Shown here in pieces: positions 22,866 to 34,555 of a DNA stretch of 64,000 bases. The notes under the pieces are model-generated. The model saw only the letters and a list, made by a program, of their open reading frames with translations. It searched no databases and was not told where the DNA came from. The stretch comes from Solen grandis (Eukaryota; Mollusca; Bivalvia; Adapedonta; Solenidae). A program made the translations under genes and the position numbers. The stretch is taken from the NCBI GenBank assembly GCA_021229015.1, contig CM037781.1:42604152-42668151 (forward strand). The letters run 5' to 3'. The first letter of the stretch is position 1, and the number at the start of each line of letters is the position of its first letter.

Positions 22866-24087
22866 AAGATCTTAGGGTTTCGGGGTTGTATCGTACATTT
22901 GTTTAGTAATAAATATGGTTATCATTTAAAACTTTTTCTGTATTAGGTAGGGATAAAGTTTATCATCATTTACAAACTTAAGTTAAAACAGTTTAAAAAG
23001 CCAACAAAATCGGCATGCGTCAAAAGCAAGATACATAAATAACTACTTTTATCATAATCGGCATGCGTCAAAAGCAAGATACATAAATAACGTCTATCAT
23101 GGAACATATACCCCGAAGTCATTACCTACCTGTTAACTTTTGTACCCTAGAAGGAGTATTTACACTCGCTTGGACTATCTTACATATTAAGACTATTTAC
23201 TCCATCAAGTCGCTGTTTTGCTTCTCCCATAACAGTCCCGGTGACTGCGCTTACAAAAAAGAGTTTTCCAAACCTCATCTCCATTGCCACATACATAAGA
23301 ATTTTCCATGCGCTGGATTAAACTATGACAATAAGATTTTAGACAATATATTTTTGTTCTGGGAAACTACTTGACAGAAATTGAACTGTTTGTTTAAAGA
23401 TTGGTAAATAAATAAATGTTGAAATGTTTAAAGTCTCGTAAGTAATACAAGTTAGGTGTAAAGCAAAACTGCGATTTTCCGATGAGCAACAAGTAAAGCA
23501 TCATGCACATTTCTAAGTACAATTTAAATCCCTGTGCGGAGAAATAGATAGGGTTAAATGAAGACTATTCAGATATTCTGACCTGTTCATTTTTTTCTGT
23601 AACAAGCACAGTTCAGGTAATCTATCAATCATTAAATTATAAACATGTGTCCTTTCAAATACTTAAAATGACTTCAGTGCAGATGCATGCACCCATTGAC
23701 TTGGAGTTATTGGCTCTTTTTCTTTTCGTCTACATAAGCTTGCATTTACTATCAAATCCTACGATCACTTAATGTGCTATAATCACAATTTCACAAACGA
23801 TGAATTATCTTGAAATGTATAAGATTGATGTCTAAGTCTTATCCTAAAGTATGGTCTAAGTTTAAATTTTAACTCAACTTAAATATAACAAATTGGGAAC
23901 ACACATTGTCCTTGGCCGTGTCAACACGTACATGTACCATACCAAATAAAAACATACACATTAAAACATGAAAAAGAGATTTATGTTCATAATTTCTTAA
24001 TAACAGCGTCATTTTCCTTGTTAATCGACCTAAAAATACGAAATAAAACATAACTTCATTACTGTCAAATCAAACTACTAAATCCTT
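22866..24087. other. Non-coding DNA with a 48-bp two-copy repeat
   Basis: A 36-bp word containing 'cggcatgcgtcaaaagcaag' occurs at about 23009 and 23057, a 48-bp tandem duplication. The 91-codon plus frame 23099-23374 is unrecognised and lacks supporting splice or promoter context. Confidence 0.5.
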
Positions 24088-24237
24088 GAAAAACCGCGAG
24101 CTCCGGGTAAATCGAGAGGATGTAATTATATACATGTATTGTGTTACAATGAAAGTAATTGAGCTTGTATTGGGACTAGGAGAAACTGACATGTTATTCG
24201 ATAAGTCGCTTTTCGGATATCCCTATTTTACTGTAAA
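24088..24237. mobile_element. pogo-like MITE
   Basis: The right end ...CCCTATTTTACTGTA (complement starts TACAGTA) and the left part 'aaaccgcgagctccgggtaa' with 'atcgagagga' follow the style of pogo-group MITEs. The left terminus is imperfect. Confidence 0.4.
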
Positions 24238-25381
24238 GGAAGCAGATTATATAGATTAAAAAAACTGCTTCTGATAACCCCGTTTATATTTTTATCATGT
24301 TAAATTGCAAATATCATAAAGTATAGCTTTTGATAGTTAAAACTGCAGTATTTTGAGAAATCTCATTTTGATAGTGTTTTTTCATTGAAATGTGCATGTC
24401 CATTTATCTTGCCGTTATTTTGACAAAACACATTATCTGTGGAATTTTGGAATACTGTTTGCTAAAAAATAAAATATTAAATATGGATGCAGAATTCCCG
24501 GTGTTCCCTTAATGCTTGGTTAAATGTTTATTCATATTTGTTGGTGAAATGCATTACTTATTGATTTTGCTTTGCACTGAACAACTTCCTTGGGGGTATG
24601 CAGAAGGAAAAACAACCTTGTAGTCTTTATTCGTAGTATTTTATCTAAAAACTATCAAAACCATTCTTCTGTAGCTCATTTGTTGGAGCTGGCAAAAGAT
24701 TTCAGTTACTTTCGTAAACATTCTAATAGTATGTTTTTGAATCCACAGTTTAGCCTGTGTTAACGTTCACCTGTATTAAAAAACATTTTGTTTAAGCGAC
24801 TCTCTTACTGGTTTATGATTCCAGAATATATACTTATTTAACTTTCATATTAATCCCAATTCATAACCACCTGCACCAAGCAGCCATTTTCTTATTTCCA
24901 TAGTTGGTCTCTTAAGACAGTTCTGGCCTTATTACTTGAGATAGTTAGAAACTTCATATTTATCCTATCATCAGACTCACATCGTGGTATAAACTGCCTA
25001 TCGAATAAACTTAGCTTTATACTCATTCGTGAAATTTTATATACTCTGACGTCATCGGAACTACTTTCTTGCGTTCAAATGTGTTTTGTGTATTGGGCTC
25101 AACCGTGTAAGATACTATTCTTTTTAAATATATTTTTTTCTTGTCGAGTATTTGAAAGTTGAAAATGCTTAACGCATATGCTTAATAAAAAGTTTCGAAA
25201 AGTTCGTGAATTGTTATAACCGTTTTTTAAATCCTGGGACTACTTAGGTGTGTACGCAGAACGGTTTGTTTGCTTGCACACGCGGAAGAATACTAAAGGG
25301 CAGATAGTTGGGAGAATCCAGATTTTTTTCTTTTATTTTCGTGTCTAATTTAAAATTATCAGATTATTAGTTAGAATGATA
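24238..25381. other. Non-coding DNA
   Basis: AT-rich, no feature recognised. Confidence 0.5.
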
Positions 25382-25541
25382 GGATAAATAGAATACTAGG
25401 TCAGTGTTGGATAAAGATAAGTTTATCCTGCTCGGCAAAATAAAAAATAAACCGCTCGCCAAGGCTCGCGGTTTATATTTTCTTGGCCTCGCAGGATAAA
25501 CTTATCTTTATCCAACACTAACCTAGTATTCTCTATTTATT
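25382..25541. mobile_element. 160-bp near-perfect palindrome (fold-back MITE)
   Basis: The two halves, centred near 25461, are complementary over about 80 bp each with few mismatches. The left arm includes 'gttggataaagataagttta' (25406-25425), its complement ends at 25517, and the tip carries CCGCTCGCC/GGCTCGCGG. Transcribed on either strand it would form one long hairpin. There is no ORF and no recognised superfamily end. The outermost bases, ggataaatag and ctatttattct, are also inverted, so any target duplication is hidden. Confidence 0.8.
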
Positions 25542-27300
25542 CTGATGTTTAAGTACACTGTATAATAATTGATTATTGCACAGAGCCACAGACTTGTACT
25601 TGAACATATTATGTGTGTCTGTAAACCACCTTGTGTGTGTGTGTGTTATGTACCTTGTATTTTGTATAATTATGTAAGGTACAAAAATGTTCATTGAGAC
25701 GCGCAGACAGTTCACTTTTTATTCGCTCCTTCTTCAGTCTGCTAATCAAATAATATGTTTTGCTAATACATTCAGTAATTGATAAAAGGCTTTTTGATCA
25801 TGATTGAGTTTAATGATTCAGTGGCTGACCCCTTTAGCTGTAACAATGCATTTCTGTAGACAAAGTCCCAAAATCAGTATAGGTCGTTTTACCCAAATAA
25901 AGAAATTTACAAGCAAGTCCATAAAGATGTTTTTAATCAACGCCGTGTAATAGAATAGTAGGCATATGTGGAATTATTAAAAACCCATAATTAAACTCTG
26001 CCATGCTGCTAGCTTAAGATTTAAACCCATTTAATACGATTGGAAGTTGTATGTCAGACATGGTGCTGTGTTATGTCATGAGACAGAAATATCAATGTCC
26101 TTGGCAATCATTCTCGTATAACAATCGAGAACAATTATTACAAATGAATACGCTGTTATGTTTTCATAATCTGGGTTGTTTACGGTTTATATTTTCGTTC
26201 TGAATTATTAAAACACTTGATCAAGACTAATTCGTTTTAATCAAAATTATTGAATGATCTGACCACGTGTGCATTGTGCATCACAATAATGGTCTCCTTC
26301 GATTAGCATTAGTTTGATATGTATAAAGTAATCAAATCAGTTTGTTTTTGTCTCTTCCGAACAATGGTTTCATGCAAAAAAAAAAAAAAAAAAAAAAACA
26401 ACAACAAAAAAAAACATGTTATGGAAAGCTGCACTTTTGTTTGCTTGCATCTCTCCAAGGGATATTATGCGTTTGAAATTTGTATCTGGTCCTCTTGAAA
26501 TTGCTTAATTTTTTTGTCTCCTCGATGGTTTCTTGAAATGATGTTGCAAATTCGCATTTTCCCAGAAAAGGATCTAGTTTATATGATCATATTGCGACGA
26601 CGGTGACAACTTGCTATAAAAGGATAATGAAAAATTTAAATATGTAATTCAATAAACGTCCAAACTGTAAGGACCGGCTTCATTTTCACACGTTTGAATG
26701 TTGTCAAATGTAACATGGAATAACTTTTCACATCACTATCAAATATTCAGTAAAGTTTTTACCCCATAGAATGAAGCAATGATAATGGTAACATTAAATT
26801 AAATATGAATATCATTATGAAATTAGCAAGCCAAGCAAGATGACAAGGTAATTATGTTGTCAATTACTCGTCATGAGAATTCCTCAAAAGAAATGTTAAG
26901 AATGGTTTTAGTCATATTTGTCGGTTCAGTATATTAGTTACAATTTTGTCATGCATATATTAAGACGTACAATTAAAATGATATTTCTCATAAATCTGTA
27001 AAACGAATGTCTGAAACGTAGCTTTAAAATACATTCAACGAAAACGGACATTTTTTTCTGGTGGAGGATATGTTCTTGTATTTGACAAAAGAGTATAAAT
27101 AACCACGTAAAAACTGTTGTTCGTAAATATTGTGTCGATTGTATTCATATATTTGCTTGTTTTGAAATTAATTGTTAATTTGTCAAAATAGAATCAGAGA
27201 AAATAAAAAGATATATTCTGAAACCGCGATCAAGTAACATCTTAAATCTCTTACCAAACACACACCAATTAACAAAGTCAACTGACAATAAGTCATTAAA
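25542..27300. other. Non-coding DNA
   Basis: Contains a (GT)n run near 25630-25644 and a 22-A homopolymer at 26377-26398. No gene recognised. Confidence 0.5.
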
Positions 27301-27483
27301 TTAAGTTGACCAAACAACGCTGTATGAACCACCATTTACCCAGTTGTCTTCCACATAATAATTTCCCCTAATTTTTATATATCTGAAATCAATCGGCGAG
27401 TATATACCAAAACTATTGCTATTACAGCGTGACGCGCACCGATTCCTTCCGCATTTGTGCAGTATCATTTGACACGATAAAGA
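27301..27483 (-). CDS. Candidate terminal exon, cysteine-containing secreted-like protein (unrecognised)
   Basis: On the minus strand, an acceptor-like ...cacggtgcag (27484-27493) is followed by about 60 open codons and a TAA stop. The peptide has four Cys in its first third (CQMILHKCGRNRCASRC) and an aromatic, Gly/Asn-rich end (YYVEDNWVNGGSYSVVWST). Composition is more balanced than in the surrounding AT-rich DNA and the residues look protein-like rather than Ile/Phe-biased. No upstream exon could be identified within the next few hundred bases, the polypyrimidine tract is weak and no close AATAAA follows. The fold and family are unknown to me. It could be the last exon of a gene entering from the right, an exon relic, or chance. 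Confidence 0.3.
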   Translation of the reverse strand, partial: SLSCQMILHKCGRNRCASRCNSNSFGIYSPIDFRYIKIRGNYYVEDNWVNGGSYSVVWST

Positions 27484-27774
27484 CTGCACCGTGCTTCGTA
27501 AAGTAGGGGCCTATTAATTATATCCGGTTAAACCTCTCCAACCGTTCATTGCATTCAGGCTGGTACGGCGATGTGTGACGATCATATGGACTAAAGTGCT
27601 TGTGCTGGATTCTCTGCATGGATTATATTACGACTGTCGTCGCTTACATTAAGCTTGAAAGGGTTTGTGCTTCTTCTAAGATTATATAAAAATGACAAAT
27701 GATGTAGTTTTGATAAGTAAATTTTATACGTCTGTGTATTAAAGTCCGCTGGTTATAATGTCATCCTCATATAT
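27484..27774. other. Non-coding DNA
   Basis: Slightly GC-richer patch at 27535-27660 without a sustained frame; nothing recognised. Confidence 0.4.
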
Positions 27775-27880
27775 AATAATTTATATATAGTTTACTATGT
27801 TGCATGCTATGTATTTTGTTGCGTTTGTGACGATGAGCTTTGTGCGCTTAAGTCAAATAAAATTCTGTTCTGTTCCGATT
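27775..27880 (+). mobile_element. LINE 3' tail, 5'-truncated
   Basis: Shares 'gcatgctatgtattttg', 'gtgacgatgagct' and 'cttaagtcaaataaaattct' with the 3' UTR of the LINE relic at 2556-3016, ending in the same TCTGTTCTGTTC-like tail. Confidence 0.55.
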
Positions 27881-28195
27881 TATCAAAAATAATGATTTTC
27901 TTTTCGATTCAATATAGAATTCATGAATCAAACTTCGTAATAAGGGAAAAAAATCAGTTAAAATGTATGAAATGTACTTATATCTGCGGATGAAAAAGGA
28001 AACTGAAGTTTATAGCTGTACTGGAAATGTATGTTTAAATATATTGAATACCCGGAAAATTTATTTCGGCACGGGTATTTCGTGCTAGATTTAGCGAGTG
28101 TTCAATCAACAGTGCATTTTCCATGTTTCAATATTGTGCCTCTTATTTATCCGGATTTAAAGTGTCTCAGAGTAAATATCATTAGATTGTTTATC

Positions 28196-28242
28196 TTTCT
28201 CTCTCTCCCTCTGTGTGTCTGTCTGTCTGTCTGTCTCTCTTT
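28196..28242 (+). repeat. Pyrimidine microsatellite (CT)n(GTCT)n
   Basis: CTCTCTCTCC followed by GTCTGTCTGTCTGTCTGTC and CTCTCTTTC. The overlapping frames on both strands are artefacts of it. Confidence 0.85.
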
Positions 28243-28254
28243 CTTATGGATACA

Positions 28255-28385
28255 AACGTATAACTCAGGATGTTATTAGACTGTATAGTATAGTGTCTGC
28301 TGTTACTGTATGTTTTTGGTTGTACCACATGGGCTATTGTGCCTACTGAATTTTGAATAAACATCCATCCATCAATCATCATCCA
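28255..28385 (+). mobile_element. Probable LINE 3' end with (CATC)n tail
   Basis: Ends 'ttgtaccacatgggctattg' ... 'gaattttgaataaacatcca' followed by degenerate CATC repeats. A polyadenylation-like AATAAA close to a short tandem-repeat tail is common at LINE 3' ends in molluscs. No coding part is attached. Confidence 0.4.
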
Positions 28386-29754
28386 TTATGCACTGACATA
28401 GAAATAAATAGTTTGTCAAGTTTATTCATGTATTGTATAAGTGTTACACTTAAAGCGAATGCTCAGGTGTATTGTACAAATTGCAAATCAGTGATTGAAT
28501 TCATGTAGCTGTCTTTTTTTCGGAGATATATTAGTTGAGGGGAAATATAATAATAGACCGACATTGATTTTACGTATTCAAGACGGCAGTGTCGTCTGAT
28601 TCAATGATTAAACTGCCAATGTGCCATGTTCAGACTATCAACTGCATGTTATAGTCACATTAGTTATAACATAAGAAATACATATTGTTAAGAGCAATTC
28701 ATTTCTATTTTATTTATTACTACAAGACAAGCGTAACACTGACTAAACAAAGGTAAATTAATATTCTCTAAACACGACTGACCTCATGACGTCACCGTCT
28801 TTTCAAGTGAGTTATGACGGGCCTCGTGGTGTCAGTTATAAACGATCAAATTAGTAACATAAATTTCCTGATCCGTGACCATATATCATATCTCAGCTTT
28901 AATTTAACTATAAAAGTTTCGTTTCCAATATTGTTGTAGTCAGGAATGGGGAGATTATACATCCATTGAAGGGGTGTACGTGAAGAGTTAAAATGCTACC
29001 CCCCCCACACACACACACAAACACAGATGGAAAGAAAGACGGACGGACACCCACAGACAGATACTGAGCAAGCTTTAATCATATTTTCTGTCTCTAAAAA
29101 TTTGCATGAGTACCGCTTTTCCCGTTAGTAACCCATCACAGTCTTGGCGACATTTCTGTCAGTCTTTTGGTGGTAATAATTCATTTTGAAACAAGTTATT
29201 GGAGAATCAGATACATTGCCGTCAATAAACCGTCTGATTCATATATTTTGGGTTAGGTCATGATCGTTGAATTCTGGAAACAGTCCCCTCCCTCACCATA
29301 CATATGGTGTTTTCGCATATCATGTAATAATCGTTAAGATGATTCAAGTTTGTATGCAATGCAGTTCGTGCATAGATACATGGGTTCGATTTAGTATTTC
29401 CTCCTTCCCTTTAATTTTGATACTGACAGCGCACTTTTTACGGGATCTCTACAGATACTGACAGAAAAGAAGACAAAACAGATTTTATTACACGTAAACA
29501 AACTTAAGTTTTAATTTTAGTTACTCATACATAATTCATAAAGATATTAATCAAAGCTCCGAAGGCATTGGATTTGTGTGTGTCTCAAGTGGAGGAATTT
29601 GATGAGCTGCAGATCTGCCAGGTAAATTAATTTTTGCCAGCTACTGAACTTAAATATAATAATGAAAATCTGCTGTTTTTATTTGCTTTCTTTTAAATTG
29701 GGTATGCATATTGATATAAATCTTACAAACTGTAGGCACAGTCATAGAATGTAA
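28386..29754. other. Non-coding DNA
   Basis: Contains a C7 run followed by (CA)n at 28997-29025. No gene recognised. Confidence 0.5.
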
Positions 29755-29910
29755 TGAGCAACATTAGGACATATAGTCACGAAACGGGTTGACCTGATGA
29801 AAAATAGAGTGACTAGAAGTGGTATGTCCACGTAGTGACATTGCGGAAGGTGACATGTGTGTCTCAAGCATACAAAGTTCTCTAATTGCTGAAACACAAA
29901 ACATTTGGTG
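29755..29910 (+). mobile_element. SINE family A copy, diverged
   Basis: Contains 'gaaacgggttgacctgatg', 'agaagtggtatgtcca', 'tgtgtctcaagcatacaaag' and 'ctaattgctgaaaca' in family A order. Confidence 0.45.
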
Positions 29911-30403
29911 TTACATCTTAGTTGACAGGTAATATCATCTACATATATTTACAGCATAAACATACACTAGTTACACTCATAAAATACAGTAGGTAGTACA
30001 GTACAAACAAATTAAAGTTGATTTGCAGCTTATAATTCACAGTCGATGCATAACCAGGCTCCTGTCAAATAATACAGAGTTCAAAGAAATGTAGTTGTCG
30101 TTTTTGCCAGTTCACTGAACAGTAATGCGTGATTAAAGTGTAGCAGTTAGAGTACATGTATATACATCTCGCATCACAAATGAAATTATACTCAGAATAT
30201 ACATTTGTTTATCACTTACCTCTCCTCCGATCTCCTATATGCCTAGTTCTATTGTAATAACCAGCCAACGATTAAAGAAACATCTCAATATAACTTTCTT
30301 ACTGAACTAGAGAATAGAATTTTGCGTCTATGCTATTAATAACAAGTATTTACATAAAATGTTCATTAGTTTCTTTTTTGAATTGACCTGACCTTTTGAG
30401 TTT
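29911..30403. other. Non-coding DNA
   Basis: No feature recognised. Confidence 0.5.
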
Positions 30404-30512
30404 ACCGTCGCTTCGACAGTATTTCATTTATATAGCGACGTCCAGCTAATTCCATGTGGAGGAAGACCCCGAAATCACGGAGGCATCCGGGTAGAAACAC
30501 CGAGTTTCTTTT
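30404..30512 (-). mobile_element. SINE family C fragment, minus strand
   Basis: Complement carries 'ctacccggatgcctcc', 'ttcctccacatggaattagc', 'tggacgtcgctatat' and 'ctgtcgaagcgacggtaaac', matching 31190-31310 in order. Overlapping ORFs are by-products. Confidence 0.6.
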
Positions 30513-31169
30513 TATTTTCAAACTGTTGGTGATACAGAATATGAGATTGTTGACATCAAACATTTCTGTCCTCAGGGCAGTCTTTAATTTCATTTACTAA
30601 TTTGTCACCTTCGTCAAATACCAGCATCGTGTGGACCCATTTAACAACTGCTGGTAGCCGTTATTCGTTTATCTTAAACAATCATTATACCTCAAGTGTC
30701 CATTATAAATAAAATTGATATTGAGGAAAACGGTTGCATATAAGAAATGTACAGTATAAACTAGGGCGTCGTACGCCTTAATTTATACATATACCACTTA
30801 ACCCTATAGGAAAGTAATGTTACAGCGGTCCCATCTTTAATCAAGAACGGCAATTTTCTTTTGTTTTAGAATTCAATTTCAAGAACAATTGAAGGTCCAA
30901 TGAGAATATGCGTATGCATGGTTTATATGTCTCTACAACTACCGTTAAATGGCGCCAACCCTCAGTATAATCACTGAATCTATCTATCAATCAATAAAAC
31001 AAATAAACAAACAATCAAACTCATTGAATTTTCTGAGCAGACGTTAATTAAGCTGGGCTTGAAATATCACATGGGGCACTTTTGAACATAATTTCTTTAT
31101 ATTGACTTTATGCACAACAACATTAAAGGTGAGAAACACATTCCCAGTGCTATTACATTCGGATTTTCA
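30513..31169. other. Non-coding DNA
   Basis: No feature recognised apart from a (CAAT)/(AAAC)-rich patch near 30990-31020. Confidence 0.5.
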
Positions 31170-31312
31170 TGTGAAGAAGCCTTCCAGCTGGCTTGCGGTA
31201 GGTCGTGGGTTCTACCCGGATGCCTCCATGCATTCGGTGTCTTCCTCCACCTGTAATTAGCTGGACGTCGCTATATGACCGAAATGTTGTCGAAGCGACG
31301 GTAAACTCAAAT
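31170..31312 (+). mobile_element. SINE family C copy
   Basis: Best copy of the family: 'tgtgaagaagccttccagct', 'ggcttgcggtaggtcgtggg', 'ttctacccggatgcctcc', 'tcctccacctgtaattagct', 'ggacgtcgctatatgacc' and 'gtcgaagcgacggtaaact'. Related copies lie at 30404-30512 (minus), 21858-21925 and 39850-40020. The 'gtgggttctacccgg' head is B-box-like. Confidence 0.65.
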
Positions 31313-32034
31313 AGTCAAGTCCCAATGCTATTGTATATACCAATGCTACATATATATTAGTTAAAGGCACATTCTTCTTTCAGAAGCAGTTTAATATTCT
31401 TCGGACAGAAAAACAAAATGTATGTTACAGATTTGTTAAGTGATGCAGTCTGTACATACGCGCTGACGACAACAATGCGTAAATAAGAAATTGTCTTTTT
31501 GCGATCGTGTAATTGTTTACAAAAATTACCTGATTTGAATATTCTGGATATCTTCAATTTTCTGACGTTTTCCATAGACTTTCCGTATGTTTCCATCAGC
31601 GAATCGCGAGTACATAAATTGATGATCTAGCAGATAAACAAATTTTGATTCGGCGTCGGTTTTTCAAATTCAAATTATTTCTGTTACGGACCGTCTACGG
31701 GAATATTCGTTAATGCTAAATGTTAACAATGAGAGTATTTTGAAATCCATACAAAATACTAAATAGCATAATTTGATCAGCATTTTCAGTGCGTTTCAAA
31801 ATTATTTTACAGATGATATTTGTGTAGTGTGTACCATTTGTTTTGCTCTTCAATATGTCAGTGGTGTTTTATCTTTTCCTTTTCATGAAAAGTATGAGCT
31901 AATGAGACATTTTATACAGTAACAGTTTTTAACGATACATTTGCAAGCTATAAAAATTAAAACTACCGCAGATAATCTTGTTAAACTGTTTCATGATTAT
32001 AGAGAATCACACTAAAAACAATTTATATGGAAAA
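31313..32034. other. Non-coding DNA
   Basis: The 79-codon minus frame 31357-31596 has no domain; no feature recognised. Confidence 0.5.
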
Positions 32035-32141
32035 TGGGGTGTCCATTCTAATTTTTGAGTTATCTGTCCCTAAAATTGAGTTTTTTCCCCTTTCTGTCAA
32101 GTTCAGGGGCAAATAACTCAAAAAGAAGAATGGGGACCCCA
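32035..32141. repeat. Fold-back repeat with 36-bp arms
   Basis: Arm 32035-32070 and arm 32106-32141 are imperfect complements (four to five mismatches) separated by about 35 bp. Both contain 'tgagttat' or 'ataactca' and end in TGGGGT/ACCCCA. It sits immediately upstream of the pearl-like element and may be part of a longer related family. Confidence 0.7.
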
Positions 32142-32148
32142 ATTGTTG

Positions 32149-32681
32149 TATGCCCCCGAGATCTGTGATCGGGGGCATATTGTTTTTGCCCTGTCTCTTT
32201 CTTTGTTAGTTTGTCAGCAACTTAAACATTTGCCATTACTTGAAATATATACAAGGTATTGACTTGCAATTTCATATGTGACTAGGAAAAGTGCATTGAC
32301 TAAGAACCATAATTTTATCTGTCCCAAGTTTGGAATTATCCCCCCCCCGTTTTTGTCGGGAACATAACTCATAAACTATACTATATATTGACTTGAAACT
32401 CAAAATATAAATAGATGGTGAGATTGGAAAGTGCAGTAACTAAGATCTGTAACTCTTCATGGATCAGTTTTTAATTATCACCCTTTATTTAATTTTACAA
32501 CGGATTTCTGTTCATAGAATACATATTTACTATATACTTTAAAGCTATACAAGGTTTGACTTGAAAATTCATATATAAGAAGATTACAACTAGGAATAGT
32601 GCATTGACTGAGAACCATAACATCAATTATTTGACATCTGACCTGCTCAGATGGGGCATTATGTTTTTCGAACACATCTTG
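32149..32681 (+). mobile_element. Pearl/HINE-type non-autonomous Helitron-like element
   Basis: It starts with a hairpin, TATGCCCCCGA...TCGGGGGCATA (32149-32179), followed by TTGTTTTT. The core has three related segments around 'ttgacttg' at about 32258, 32388 and 32556, the first and third ending 'gcattgact' plus 'agaaccataa', that is, tandem core units of about 130-170 bp. It ends with a hairpin ATGTTTTTCGAACACAT (32661-32677) and CTTG plus T. Pearl elements of bivalves and HINEs share this plan of 5' inverted end, tandem core repeats of about 160 bp and 3' stem-loop. There is no coding capacity. A C9 run at 32341-32349 and overlapping ORFs are incidental. Confidence 0.6.
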
Positions 32682-33717
32682 TTTTCCAGAAATTTGTTTC
32701 TAGCGTGATTCTCCATAATCATGCAAAATTTAAGAAAATTCTCTGCGCTAGTTATCTACCGGTATTTTGTAAAAAATTCTGTTACTGTAGGAAACGTCTT
32801 TAAAATAATTACACGATACACTCTGAAAGAATATAGGAGATCCTTTAGATGTTGAATCATTTTGTGAGTTTATTGTTCAGTTTCCGTATTATTTTTTTTC
32901 TAGAAATGTCATAATTCTTGGTTAAAAATAGTTTGTTCTCAATATTTAACCAATCATAATTGTTTTATCATCCACTCTAATCCCTAGATGGAATACAAAT
33001 CAAACAAGGTCGAAATTATACAAATATACCATGTGATAGATAGATAGATAGATAGATAGATATGTTCGCATAGCGTACTTTCAGAGTCAGGTCATTATCG
33101 GCAGTTAGATGCGTCTAATGTACTCGATAATTTATAAATTAATGTGCTAAATAAAGAATAATAAAAAACGAAACTTTATTATTTTGATCTTGAATGTACC
33201 TTGCAGAGTAAATATCTTTGCTCGGCTAAATACAGAATTGATATAGTGCATAAAAGTCAGGTAAAATAATGAATTATCCTTTGATATTATGTGCGTGTTT
33301 TTATGATTTATATTGCAACACTAAATGCATTGAATTAGTGAATTTGACATAATAAATCATAGAATATAAGTATAAGTTTACGTCTTAAATTTATTATTTA
33401 TTAAAAGTGATTTTTTTATAAAGTTAACGTTTTAAGTTAAAATGGGTACGTGGATAATTTTCTATGTCCGGACCGCAATAATTTCGTGTATTGAATATTT
33501 CGTGTTCATTGGTCAAAATTCATGGCTATACAGAGTGTTTAAAAAGCCGAAATGGTATTTTTTTTTAATTAATATCATAGACGTTTCCAGGGCTCAACAA
33601 ACATTGAACAGCTGATGTTCAGAGTCGCTCTTAAAAGGTGAAACTCAATATAAGAAATAGTACACTACTCGTATAGAAGCTTTACTTTTATGGATTTTCT
33701 TTATCTTTTGTTGTTGT
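32682..33717. other. Non-coding DNA with a GATA microsatellite
   Basis: (GATA)7 at 33035-33062. Otherwise AT-rich and unrecognised. Confidence 0.6.
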
Positions 33718-33955
33718 TGGTCGATGGGTTAGAGCTCCGCTTTATGACCGCGACATACCAAAATCGTTAAAATGGTACTGGTAGCTCCCTACGTAGCGAT
33801 CAGTTTATCAGTAATGGTGGGATAATTTGACGCAGTGTGGTTTAGCCGTTATACTGCAATGTGCAGTATCATATTTGTCTTAAGTAGACATTGTCTCCAA
33901 ATGTATCAAATTTTGTCCATCGAACTTGAAACCTAACCAAGAATATTATTTTAGG
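33718..33955 (+). mobile_element. SINE family A/D composite copy
   Basis: The head 'gatgggttagagctccgc' is A-box-like. The central tRNA part is deleted up to 'accgcgacataccaaaat' (compare 22663). The body has 'aatggtactggtagctccct', then the family A tail 'gtcttaagtagacattgtct' and a decayed end. It links the family D head with the family A tail in one element, suggesting that they are the same SINE. Confidence 0.55.
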
Positions 33956-34555
33956 TGTATTAATGATACTTATAAAGTAAATATAACATATATTCTTATC
34001 ATCTGGCAACCAAACACACGGATAAAAATGTTTCCTGATTGAGACACGTCATTCGGAGATATATGGCCACTGGATACATGCCAATTTGTATTAACGGTAC
34101 GCAGGTTACCTCGTTATTCCGATTTGTTCTGCAGTTATTGCTTATTTCCTACACATTATTACATCATCGAACTCTGCCATTTCTGATGTGATAAAAATAG
34201 CCGAAATAATGTTTGGGGAGCTTGAAATATCCGCTCGATGAAAGCCTGGCGACTTTACTGAAATTGAACGAAACATTGGCGACGAGAACAGACTACGGTG
34301 ATCACGTGCAAAGACAGCATCCACATTGATTGGCAATTAATTGACTTCCAAACTGAGCATCTTATCAAAGATTAATATATTGAGACAATTTGCCCTCTGC
34401 TGGTTGGGATGCTGACAAGGAATTAAACTGAGTTTGGATGTTATGTTATCGGATGATTAAAGACCCCGGTTCTTTTTTCTTTCTCATTTGTTTAGTCAGG
34501 AATTGACTTGAAAATTACATAACATTTAATGTATTTTCAAGTATACATGTATCCA
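33956..34555. other. Non-coding DNA
   Basis: The 64-codon minus frame 34142-34336 has fairly balanced composition but no domain or splice support. One CTCF-like motif lies at 34391-34403. Confidence 0.4.
34391..34403 (-). promoter_or_regulatory. CTCF-like motif, minus strand
   Basis: Complement reads CCAGCAGAGGGCA, matching the classical CTCF core at every position. It is isolated, not in a recognised repeat, and in the opposite orientation to those of the right-hand array. Confidence 0.4.

Noticed and set aside
28031..28382. Overlapping 82- and 63-codon frames on opposite strands
   Set aside because: Both read through a CT/GTCT microsatellite and a LINE tail.
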